In this document: positions 29,301-41,300 of the stretch, piece by piece | Layout of the letters: each line of letters begins with the position of its first letter | Numbering within the stretch: the first letter of the stretch is position 1 | Source of the DNA: Roseiconus lacunae | Lineage (GTDB): Bacteria > Planctomycetota > Planctomycetia > Pirellulales > Pirellulaceae | Assembly: GCF_008312935.1 (NCBI RefSeq) | Contig: NZ_VSZO01000014.1 | Span: 62,001 to 126,000, forward strand | Reading direction: 5' to 3' | DNA: 64,000 nucleotides | Translations under genes and position numbers: made by a program | The notes under the pieces: model-generated | Told to the model about the DNA's origin: nothing | The model's input: the letters and a program-made list of their open reading frames with translations, nothing else | The model's database searches: none

Positions 29301-32300
29301 CCTTTAGCGGCGTATAGAACAAACCGACGATGCCATCGCCGTTGGTGCCCATTCTTAACGTTCCGCCGAGGCTGGTTTGCGTCGGCACGCTGTCAAGCGA
29401 CAGGGTTTGGTTGCCACCGACGGTGGTCGGATCCGCTTCGTTCGGAGGGCCAACGGTAAAGACATCCAAGATGCCAATGGGGTTGTATCCGACGACGGAA
29501 GGATCACGACTGAGCGGAATAAAGTACTCCTCTTGCGGTTGGCCGATCGCCGGCGTGTTGTCTTCACGCAAGGTGTAGGTGATGAACCCATTCGCGTCGA
29601 CCGACCACGCGTCATCGGCGTCGTTGACTTCGCCGGTGTTGACAAGGTTCGGATCGATCCGCGGCGGATCGTTGATCGGGCGAATCGAAACGGTCAGCAA
29701 CTTCGTCGTCGATTCAATCGGGCTACCGTCATCGGTGGCCGTGATTTCGTAAACCACGGTGCCGTGTTGATCGGCGGCAGGGAAGAATTGGATCGCCGAG
29801 TTATCGGTCACGACGGGCAACTGAGTCATCAGGCCAGCCGGATCGGAGGTCAGTTCGACAATGCTGAACGTGACATTCTCCATGCCTTCGTCATTGCCGA
29901 ACATCGGGTCTCCGCCGGCCACGTTCATGAAGAACGGGTCGATCGTCCAGCTGTCCGGATCATCTTCATTCAGCTCCAACGTTGCCGGAATGTCAAAGAC
30001 CGGAGGTGCGTTGTAGTGCAGGACTTCGATGGATACGGTGGCGAAGTCGGCGGTCGCCAGGAACTCGGGACCTTCGTTTCGCTGCGTGCTGACGGCATAT
30101 TCGAATGTATCGATGCCTTCGAAGTCCGTGTCAGGCGTGTAGGTGAACAGGCCTGCCGCGGCATCATCGATTCGGACTTGACCGTTCGCGGTGCGGTAGG
30201 TGTCGGTCGTCCCGGCAACCAGGGTGCCGTTGACAACGACACGGGGCTGAATGAATTCCACGTTCGGCAGCACATCGTTGTCGATCAAGCCACTGAAGTT
30301 GCTGCCGTCGACCGTCAGAACATGGTCTTCCAAGACGGTGTAGAAGTCGTCGTCCCGAGCGTCAGTCGCGTCGACATCCAAGACACGGACTTGGTAGTCC
30401 TCGACCTCACCGCCGATGCCGATCCCGTCAGGGTCGGAGACACCGTTGTCAGAGATTCGAAAGCGAGCGTACGTCAATCCGCGGGCCGCGGTGTTCGGCG
30501 TGACAATTCGCGTTTGGTTGCTGCCGTCGGTCACGGCCAAACCATCGATCACTTTTTCACCGAAGTCGTTGAAGTCACCATCGGCATTGAAGTCGATCCA
30601 GGCATCAAGCACGCCATCGCCGACGACATCAAACGAGAGGACGGTGCCGGCCGGGTCGTTCGGATTCAAAAAACCGACGACATCGGCTGGGTTACTTGTC
30701 GGGTTAGATGCCGATGATGCGAGGAACAACCCATCGGTCGCAGCCATTCCAAAGAACGTTCCGACGTTGAAACCGTCTTCGTCATCAAAGTCACCACTGA
30801 AGTCATCCGCCATCGCGTCGAATGAAGGCACACCGTTCGGTTCGCCATCAATTTCAACTCCCAGACGCGGGGTGCGACTGTCGCTGATCGTGTGCCGAGC
30901 ACCATTGCTGGCGAGCAACGTTCCGTAGCTGTCAGGCGCGTCACCAAAGTCGATTTCGACCGGAGGAATGATGATGGTGAATCGGGTTTCGCCGTTAACC
31001 TGATTCGATCGGAGCTTGTTCCCCGCACGGTCGGAGATCAACGAGTTGTCGAGCCGAATGGTGTAGATGCTCGCCGGTTCCCAAAGCGTCGACAGTGGGG
31101 TCAGACGCAAGACACCGCTGGTTTGGTTGTAAGCGAGCAGGTAGTCCACATCTTGAACCAGCAGTTGGCCATCCTGTTCGACACGAACCGCTTGAGCCGA
31201 GATCGTCGCATCGTTCGGGTCGTCGACCGTCAAGCCATTGATGCCGGTCCCTTCGAATGGCGAGTTCGGCCCGCGACCGTCGCCGAGCAGAATCGTGAAG
31301 TTGTCCAGCAGCGGGTCATTGACCATGACCACCGTCGGGCTTGGGTCCAAGTCATTGGCGTCGTTGTCGATCGGATTGAGCAACGTCGCGTAAGGAGCAT
31401 CAACGTCTTGATTTTCGATCGCACCGCGGTCGGCGACCGGTGACGAATCGGGCTCGATACGCAGTTGACCAAATTGATCACGGTCGGGAGCCAAGATCGG
31501 CGACGCCGGGATGCCAAGTTCGGTCTTGAAGTTCAAGAAGTCGAATCGATCTTGCTCGGTAATTTGAGCATTGTCGATCGCTTGATTGCCGTTGACGAGA
31601 TAGAAGTTTCGATTAGCAGCATCGACGAAGAGCGGATCACCGTTGGTGCCGACGATCGGTGAAATACCCGTTGCGCCGTTGCCCGCATTTTCTTGGTAGT
31701 AGTTCGACCGGATGATCGATCCAATTCCGCCATCGATGACGCCGGTACCAAAGTCGGCGATCAAATTATTCATCACGGTCGGGCTAGCCTGACCGACGAT
31801 CTCGATGCCGGTGCCACTTTGGTTTTCCCCGACCAACGTGTTGTTGAGGATTCGACCGAACGAAACCGTTCGGTTTGCACTGCTGTTCGCTTCGCCGGCG
31901 AAGCGAATAGCAGAGGATCCTGCGATGACGTTGTTCTGGACGACGACACCGGGGATATAACGATCCGCATTGAGTTGCGGGAAGTTAATCAGTGAACCGG
32001 CGTGTGGAACGCCAGGGGCTTCCGCCGCACCGGCTTGAATGTTAATGCCGACGTTCGCCGCATCGGTGATTCGGTTGGCATCCAAAACTAGGACACCTTG
32101 CGGACGTTCACGGTTGCGATCGGCAAGCAAACCAGTCGCCCCTTGGATCAGCCGAATGTTATCGATAAAGGCCTTGTGCTGACCTTCGATCGGCGCGGTA
32201 CCGCTTCCTTCACCGTCGTAAACCCAGGTGAAGGTATGATCGCCAAGTCCGAACGCGAACTGGACTGTTCGGTAGCCGGTTTCGCCTGACGCAAGCGTGC

Positions 32301-35300
32301 TATCACCGACCGGGGTTTCCCCGGTGATGAGCGACAGCGACTGAGGGACGCCGTCGATTAGGAAACGAAGACCATACTCATCCAGCGTGCTGCTGACGTT
32401 ATACGAGAACTCGATAACGCCGGCTTCTGTTTGCGACGAACCGAGGTCCGCCAATGTGGCTTCGAAGGTCGCGGTATCAAAAGTCATCGTGGGCGATTCG
32501 AGACTTTGCGTACCGGTACTGGGGTTGGTCGAGGTGACCGCCCACGGTTGTGTTCCCGGAACCGAATTCAATGGTGGCACAAACGTCGAGGGTTCGAATG
32601 TGACTGTTGCCGTCTCATCGCCTTCGAGGATGTGGCGGTCATTGGTGTCAAACAATTGTGCGACGACCGGAGTTTCCGGCGCTAGCACCGCGAATTCACC
32701 GGTGCGACGGATCTCGAGCTGATAAGCCCCCGTGACAATGTCGGGGAAGGCCATGCCGTCTAGGTCTTGCGTTCTCGCGGTCGACTGCAGGTCGGTCAAG
32801 TTCGCATCGGCGTTGGTTCCCGTGATCATCTCACCGCGTTCCGCGTATCCGATGATGATGTCGTCAAGGTAGAAACCTTCGAACAAGTTGTCGGTACTGC
32901 GGATCGAACGACGATTGTTCGCGTTCGCAGCGAACTCACCATAGGGGGCCGCATCGGCAACGTTGTTCGGATTGACTTGGCCGTCAATTCGTACGATCGA
33001 AGAATCGTTCATCGAGCCGGCGGTACTGAAGTCGACTCGCATCATCAAACCGGTCATCCCGGCGTATTTCGACAAGTCGACGCGTGCCTGACGCCAGGTG
33101 CCTGTGTTATCGAACAGCTCTTGAACGATCTGACGATCTTCCGATTGCGGACGAGCACTATTAAGGCCGGCGTCGGACAAGTGTGAAAGGAAGCCCGGCA
33201 ATTCGGCGGTTCCCGGACCATTGTTCGGGTTCGGATTGCTAAGTTGCGAACTGTTCGTCGCCACCAATTCCCACGTCACACCGCCGTCGGGAGAGATAAA
33301 CACGCGAGCGCTGTCGCGGAACGGATCGTTGCGATCGCTGTCGAGGTTCGATCCGCCGTGGTTTTCGGTCTCCAGGAAGTAATTGAAGTACAGGGTTGGG
33401 CGATCGGTCGCGGCCGTGTCAACCAAGTCAAACGAATTGGTCGTCAGCGTTCCCAAGGCTCCGCCCGGGAAGTTGTAGGTGCCTTTGCCGTTGTCGACGA
33501 TCGCAGGATTACTGCTCAAGTCGGAATGGAACTCGGTCGTCAGAATCCCGAACTGAGCGTTCACGCCGGGCAGGTACTGAAGGTATTGCTCGGAGTTATT
33601 GTTTTGGTTCTGTTGCCACTGTTCGAAACCAAACTGCCAGCTGACCGCACCGTCGCCTTCGTCGAACACACGTTGGCTTTCGCCGGTGTCGTAGACTCGG
33701 TCAAGGTCGGTATAAAGTCGGGTGTCATCGGGAGCGGCGTTCACACCGTGCCCGGCGTCGGTCCCGCGACGGGTCGTCGGGTGCCAAAGGTTAAAGTCCA
33801 ATGGCGAGAATGCGATTCCGATCGGTGCCGAGCCGCTTTCCAGCATCCCGCTGGATTGAATCAAGAAACTGTTCGCGTCACCGGATCCTGCCGCCGCTTG
33901 TAGAAAGACGTTGGCCGTCGAGGTGGGATCATTGAGCGAGTTGTTGGGCTGCAGCAGCGGGACATCAACACCCGTATAAGCACCACCGAAGATCAACGAA
34001 ACCCCATTTGCCGGCGATGGCAAGACGCCCGCCGCGGTGATATCACCGGGATTGAAGTCGGGAAGTTCGAGCAAGGCGTCGAGGACACTGATGACACCGT
34101 CAGCTTCGGTGAGCGTCGACACATCGACCGTGGATCCTTGGCGAACCTCATTGATCGAAATGGTGTTTGAGACCAACCGGAAGTCCCTGATCGTTTCTCC
34201 CATCACGGACAGGGCGGTGCTGTCGGTTAGGTTGTTCGTCACCGTCAGGTCGTCGACATCGACCCCAGCCAATTGGTCGATAAACTCGATTCGAACACGA
34301 TTGAGAGAGCCGTTGGCCTTGTAGTTCGTGGTGACATCGAAACTACCCGCAAGTGCTGGGAATTGCGCCTCGATGGCGGTGAGAATTTGGGCGGCGGTGA
34401 AGTCGAAATCGACCACCACCGCTCCGGTAAGATTGTTCGCGGCAGGGCCGTTAAACTCAATGTCAAAGGTCCCACCATCGGGGTTGCCTTGGATCAAGAT
34501 CTCTTGGATCTCGGTGTTCAACATCGTGTCGTTCTCGACCGTTATCAAGGCGACATTGCGGTCCGCCAAGTTACCGGTGAATTGAACGAAGATCGGGCCT
34601 TCTGTCAGATCCGCGCCAGCTCCAAAGACGACCACATCACCGGTACCGATCGAACTAAGGCTTAGCAATGCCGCTTCGATGTCGGCAGGGGTCGCGTCGA
34701 AAGGTATGGTCGCCGCAGTTGTCTCGCCACCGAATCGCAGTTGGAAATCGCCGGTGTAGACGCCATCGGCGGTCGAAATGGATTGGATCTCGTCACCGAT
34801 CAAGTCGGTGGAACTTCCCCACAGTGGTTGCAGGTTTTTCGCAGCGAGATCGTTGACAAATTCCACGGTGATCGAAGCCGAGGTGGGCAAACCGGTCAGG
34901 GGCCCGCCGGTGACGATTACGTTTCCGGCACCGATCGAAGCTAGGTCTTCAAGCGCGGTATCGATCTCGACCGTCGTCGCGTTGTAGTCCAGTGGGTCGG
35001 TTGTTTCGACTTTATTAACCGTCGTGAAGATGTTGTGAGAATCCTCGACGGTTCCGTTGATCGCTCGTCGGACAGTGAAATCGTTGCCGGAGACCGAAAC
35101 GACTTCCATTTCTTCCGCACCGACGCGGATGTTAAACCCGCCGGTTGTCGGGAATGGCAATGGGTCAACGACTTGGATGACATCGTCGACGACAAACAGC
35201 GAAGCACCGTTGCTGTGTGCTTCGACATCGGTGCCATTGACGCCACGTTCCACGGTCAGTTGGGTACCGACGATGTTCGTCACCCGCATTTCTTCGTCGT

Positions 35301-38300
35301 CAACACGAATCAAGAATGGGGTTGAGGGCAGCCCGAGATTGCTGTCGATGTCGAACGTCCCCGTCCCAGGCGTGCTATCGATATCGGTCGTTGTCGTCTT
35401 CGTCACCGGAGTCGAGACGGCGCTGAGCAACGGTGAATCGACGACTTCGAAGATCGTCGCCGTATCGGGATGAGTGGTCGCGGTGGTTCCGTTGTGGCCT
35501 CGGACCACATTGAATCCGAGTGTCGTGACCGAAGTGACTCGCATCTGCTCGTCATTGATCTGAATCACGAATTCACCGCTCGCCGGGAACTCCGACACGT
35601 CTTCGACGAAGATGAAGGAGTCGGCACCCGAAGTAATCGGCTGGGAAGGACTCGAGATCGCTTGGATATCGTCAACGAACGAGAGCGTAAACGTACCGCC
35701 GAACCCAGCGCCGACGACGTCGATCGTTTGCATCTCGTTGATGCTCACCCGACCGGGGGCATCGACCGCGATCGGTCGTGTCGTATGACGTCCCGTACCG
35801 GCCGCATCGGTCGTCAGGGTAAAGACCCCATCGGTATCGCCGGCGTCGGTGCGAACGATCTGTGCCGAGTCTCCGGTGCTGAACGCGAAGAAACCATTGC
35901 CGTCGGTATCGAAGGCAACGATTTCCCCTTGGTCGGTAACGGCGAACAGCGTGTTCTTGTAAATTCCGCCTTCGACGTTTTGGGGGCCGAGTGAAAGACC
36001 TTCAAAACTTAATCCATCGACGCCGATGGTGTCTGCCGCGTTGACGACGTTAACCAAGGTCGCATCGGATGGATCAATCTCGAGGAACTCACCTGCGTCG
36101 GTCACGCCGAATAGGTTGCCCGTACCATACCAGTCGGCAAACGCCACACCTGTAACACGACCTTCCAGGGGACCGCCGGAACTTCCGTCACTACCAACGA
36201 TGTCGATCGTTTCGGAGATGATATCGCCGGCGGTTCCGCCGTTCCCGTCGCCACGATTATTCGCATTGCCGCGCATAATCACGGCGGTGACGAGTTGGTT
36301 GGAGTCTACGTCATTGTTCAACTCGTCAACGACGGTTTGTGCCGTTGCACCGGTACCATTATTGATACCGATGTTGATGTTGATCGTGTTGGTGTTGAAA
36401 TTCACGCCGGTGACATCGGCGTTGGTGTTGCCACCGGTCCGGTTAATATTGAGCGTGAATTGACCCGCTTCACCGGCGATTTTGGATCGCACACGAACTT
36501 CGGTGCGGTTGGTCGGATTGCCCGGATCGGCGAAGTACAACGTGTGGGTTTCATAGGTGACATCCGAACGCTGGATGTCGCCGATGATTCCATAGTTGTT
36601 GATGATTGCCCCGCCGGGATCTGGCGTCGTCGATCGGCGTAGCGTTGCGTCACCATCTGAAGTCGCACGGTAGAGTTTCGAAGCGGCATCCGATTCGCGG
36701 ACGACATACCAGAGGTCGTATTCGGGAGTAGGATTCGCGCCACCGGTGTCACGCAATCGGCGGAAGGTCAACGCGTCGACGTCATCGGAAGTGGTGAATT
36801 GATCCGCCCCACGCGTCCGCCCGAAATCGTTGAGAACTTGGTTTGAGTAAACCGAAGTGTTGGGCGTCGGATTTTGTCCGGCAATCCCGTCGGCGCGAAC
36901 GAGTGTGGTCGCACCGGTCGTCGGATCGATTTCGACCAACGCACCGACGTTGGCACCATCGCCGTTGAGCCGCTGATAGCCGTACATCCGCCCGTCGCTT
37001 CTTACGACCACGTCTTGGATGTCGTCGACCCCGTTGACCAAATTATCGTTGGTTGTTCCCTGGGCGGTTACCCGGGTCAACCAGCGGCTGTTTTGGTACG
37101 CGTCGACGGTGTAAAGGTAATCGTCATCCCCAAAGTTGTTGTTGTCTTCGGGTTGGTCCGTTGCGACATACAAACCGACGTCTTGCAACGTGAACGGTTT
37201 GACATATTGTTCGACCGCATTTTGCGAAGAGACGTCAAACAATCCGTCCGTTTGACGTGGGTTGATTTGAGCCGCACCGGCCGGAGAACCAGAGACATAG
37301 CCTTGGAATCCGAGGTGGTCTTCGATGATCCGTTCGACCGAGTTATTCGGTTCCAATCGAACCAACTGGTTACCGGCATTACTGGGCGAGGCTTGGAAGA
37401 TACCGTTGAGCGCTGACGGTTGTTGGTCGTTGCTCATGACGGCAACATAGAAACGCTTCGGCGAAGACTCCGTGCCCGGCGTGAGATGGATCGGGCCGAT
37501 ATAAGGATCTTTGTCACCGAGCGAACCGCGGCTGAGATCCTGGCTTTGCAGGCTGCTTTGTTGGTCGTCTTCGATGTCGCCTTCGCGACCGACAAAGATT
37601 AGGTTTTGATCTTCGTCGTAGACGGCAACCGTTGTGTCGGCACGTACGGCGCCATCGGCGTAGTCGATGTCAAAGACGACTGCGATCGTACCGGCACCAT
37701 CGTTGACACCCGGGATCACTTGAATTCCGGTTTGCGTCAGTTCGAACTGATACCAGTCGGCATCGGTCGGGGCCGAGATTGAGCCCGACAATCCGATCGC
37801 TGCCATATCGGTTTCGAGCAGGTTGACCAATTGCTGTGCGCCACCGAAGCTCTCGCCGGAAGTCTCGCCGGCTTCCGCAATGATCGGACTATGGGCGGGC
37901 AAACCGCGAACGTCAATCGCAGTGTTCGCGAACCGGATGTCCGAGTAGCGGACGGTCGATCCGGGGAATTCCTGAACCTGACGCAAACGAATTTGCAACT
38001 GATACTGGCCGCGGCTATCGCCGGCCAACGATCGAATGTCCGACGAACTGGTCGGATTACTTCGTACTCGGACAAAGTAGGTTCCGGTCGTGCCCGGTGT
38101 GCCCGGTAACGTGTACCTGAAGCCGGGGTCGCGGAAGTTCTGGGTATAGTGGTCGCCACCGAGCAATGGGTTTTTGGTCAGCGTGGCGTCAAACAATTCG
38201 TCGGCCAAATTTTCACCCGATCGAATCGAACGGGCCAAGACCGTTCCGGATGCGTTGACGACTTCTACGATCGCATCCAATGCAGTACTCGTACGATCGA

Positions 38301-41300
38301 TGTCGATCCAGATTTCGGTTCCTGCGGTTCCTTCGAATTGGTAGACATCGACATCATCGGCGTCGGACGGACTGATGAATCCACTGACTTCGAAGCCCAA
38401 TCGGCGATTTTCGTCGCCGCTCTTTTCGTTCGGTGCGAGTGTCCCTAGATCTTGCGCCGTCAGGGGACGATTGTTGACATCGGTGCCATTGGTGACCGGG
38501 TTTTCGGCTTCGCGTACGACCGACACATTGCGGTCGTTGCTGAATTCTTCGAAGAGCAATCCGCGCCAATCACCGGCCGTTCCCGAGGTGATTCCCGCGG
38601 AATTGTTCGTGTTGAAGTTAATCTCGCCAGACGGCGTGAAACCGACGCCGATGGAATCGTCTGAGAGCGACGTCATCACGACCGGCTTGCCGGGCAAACC
38701 GAGGACTTGGATGGTGCCTCCGATACGATCATCGATCTCGGCGCCGGATCCCGACGCGGTGAAGCCACTGTTGGCGTCGGCGAACTTGATCACCAAGCTT
38801 TCTGAGTTACTGCTGAGCAACTTCAGTCCGCCGTAGGTGTGGAAGTTTTCAACGATGACTTCGCCGCTGACCACATGGACCATGTCGGTGTCGTCCCAAA
38901 CCGACTCGGTCGTGAGGACTTCACCACGGACGAGCAAACCGTTGATGTCGTTATTTTCCAGACGGTTCAATCGAACCAACGGACCTTGGTTGCCCGAGAT
39001 CTGTGTGAACGCATCCGCCGCACCCGTCGATCGTCCGCGGTCGACAAGGTTATCGAAGTTCAGCGAGTTGGCGTTCGCGAAGATCGCCGCGCCCGCATTG
39101 TCGTAAATTTCATTGTTGACCAGGATCGGTTGAGCGCCCCGAACATAGATCACCGAGGCGGCATTGGCACCGCGACCGGTGGTGTTGTTGCGGCTCGCGT
39201 TCCCGCTGGCATTGTTTTGTAACGTTGTGTTGGCAACACGAACGTCAGACTGGTGGATTTCGATCGCGTTGAAGGTCGCCGAACCACCCTCGACCGGTGA
39301 GGCACCTCCGGCGTAAGCAATGTAGGAGTTGTCGATGCTGCCCAAGGTCGCTTGGCCGAAGTACAAACCACCCCAGTCACCGGGGGTTGGCGATGTGAAC
39401 CCGGCAGGCTCGGTGTTGAATGAACCGCTACCACCGAATCGATCATCGGCGATCGAGGTGAAGATGACCGGTCGGTTGATCGTACCTTCGGCGATCAACG
39501 TTCCCGCACCACGCTCGACTTCGATCCGCGCCCCGTCCATTTTGACGACGACACCGGGATCGATCATCAGTCGTCCGGCCGTACGCGCCGTGAGCACGCC
39601 GCCGTCGAGGGTCGGACCACCGGCGGCACCGTTGATGATCAGGTTTTCGGTCAACAGGTGAGGAATGTCGGTGTCATCAAAACGTCCACTGACATCCAAC
39701 TTGTCAATCGTCCCGCCGAGCGGCGTTACGACGCGTACGAACAACGCGTCGATGACGTTTCCGTCCAGGTAGTTCCCCGCGATATCAGGACCGATTCGGT
39801 CGAGTGAATCGTCAAACGAGTCAGGACTGGCCGAAAGTGCGGCACCGTTGCTTGACGAAATGTAGTTAAAGGAAACGGTCGGACGCGCGTCTTGGATGTA
39901 GATCGGTGTGAACAGTAACTCGTTCGCGTCGACGAAGACTTTGCCACCGCCGTTGTTGATGTCGGCATGATTGACATAGTTCAAGAACACGCCGATGTCT
40001 TCCAGATCGGAATCGTCGCGGAAGACAATCCCGCCGAAGTCGCCCGACTGTGCCGCCGGGCCAACGCCGTCGGAGTCGCCGCCGACGGTGTCGTTGTGAA
40101 GCGATCGCATGAATACCGACCGCGTCGGGGTACCCAAGACTTGGATCGCGCCATGGCTGCGATTGATACTGCGGGTTCCGAAGGAACCTGCGTCAAGGTT
40201 CGCCTTGCGCATTTTGAACAGGGCACCGGCTTGGACCATCGCCGTGACACCTTGCGGGACGAGGAATTCGCCGCCGTCAGCCAAGGCGTTACTTTCGGTG
40301 TCGAATCCGACCAAATAAGGACGGTTGTCACCGAGCGTGTCGACATTGCCATCGACTCCCGAATCGGCAAGCACTTGAACGATATTCGGCGTCCGCAATA
40401 GCGTGTCCGAACCGCCGATGTCGAGATTATTGATCCCGGTAAATTCAATCGTCCGGCCGACGACGGTTGCGCTCACCGCACCGGTCAATCGGCCGCCTGC
40501 GATCGCGTTGTTGATTGACGCTTCGATCGCTGCGGCAACATCAGCAGGAGACGTCGCGGCGGTGATGTCGATCGGATCGCTACCGCCTAACCCAAAGGTA
40601 AATGTGGTGGTGTTGATACCGTCATCAATCGTGAAGTTTTCACCGTCGGAGATTGAGGACGCGGCGTCGAGCGGAACGACGATCCGATTACCTGCTTTCT
40701 CGAATGCCCAATCGATCTCGTCGTACGGGTTGGCAAGCGTGCCGGCGCCTTCGGGACCGTTGGTCGTATCGGAACGTTTGCTGACGTAGATCGTCGTGTC
40801 GAGATCGGATGCTTGGAACCAGAACGAATAGACTCCGCCAGGCGTGCCATCGGCGTCACCGTCGATCGCGGTGCCATCGGCATCGGTTAAGGCCCCATCA
40901 CGCTCGGCATCAAAGCTTAGCTGAAGATCGTAGATTCCATCGGTCGAGCCGTTGTATCCTGAATCCGCAATCCGTGGATCGTATTGGGTGTTCCCCGTGC
41001 TCGTTACACCGACGAAATAGTGACCCGGTTCGAGATGCAGATCGATAAACGAGTCGGCACCGAAATACTGGTCGTTCTGTGCTACCAATTCATACTCGCC
41101 GTCGACTTCACGGTACAGCGTCAGTGCGGTGTCAAGCAAGCTTGGGGTGGCCCGACGTTCGGCGATGGTTTCGGCGCGGAATCGTCCCGGCTCTTCAAGT
41201 GTGAACTCGTACATGTCGATGTCGGTCGAGTTCGGCGGAGCAATCCGCTGCAAGTGAACGACGTCGTGGTCCCCCGGCAGCACATCGTTCGGTACGCCGA

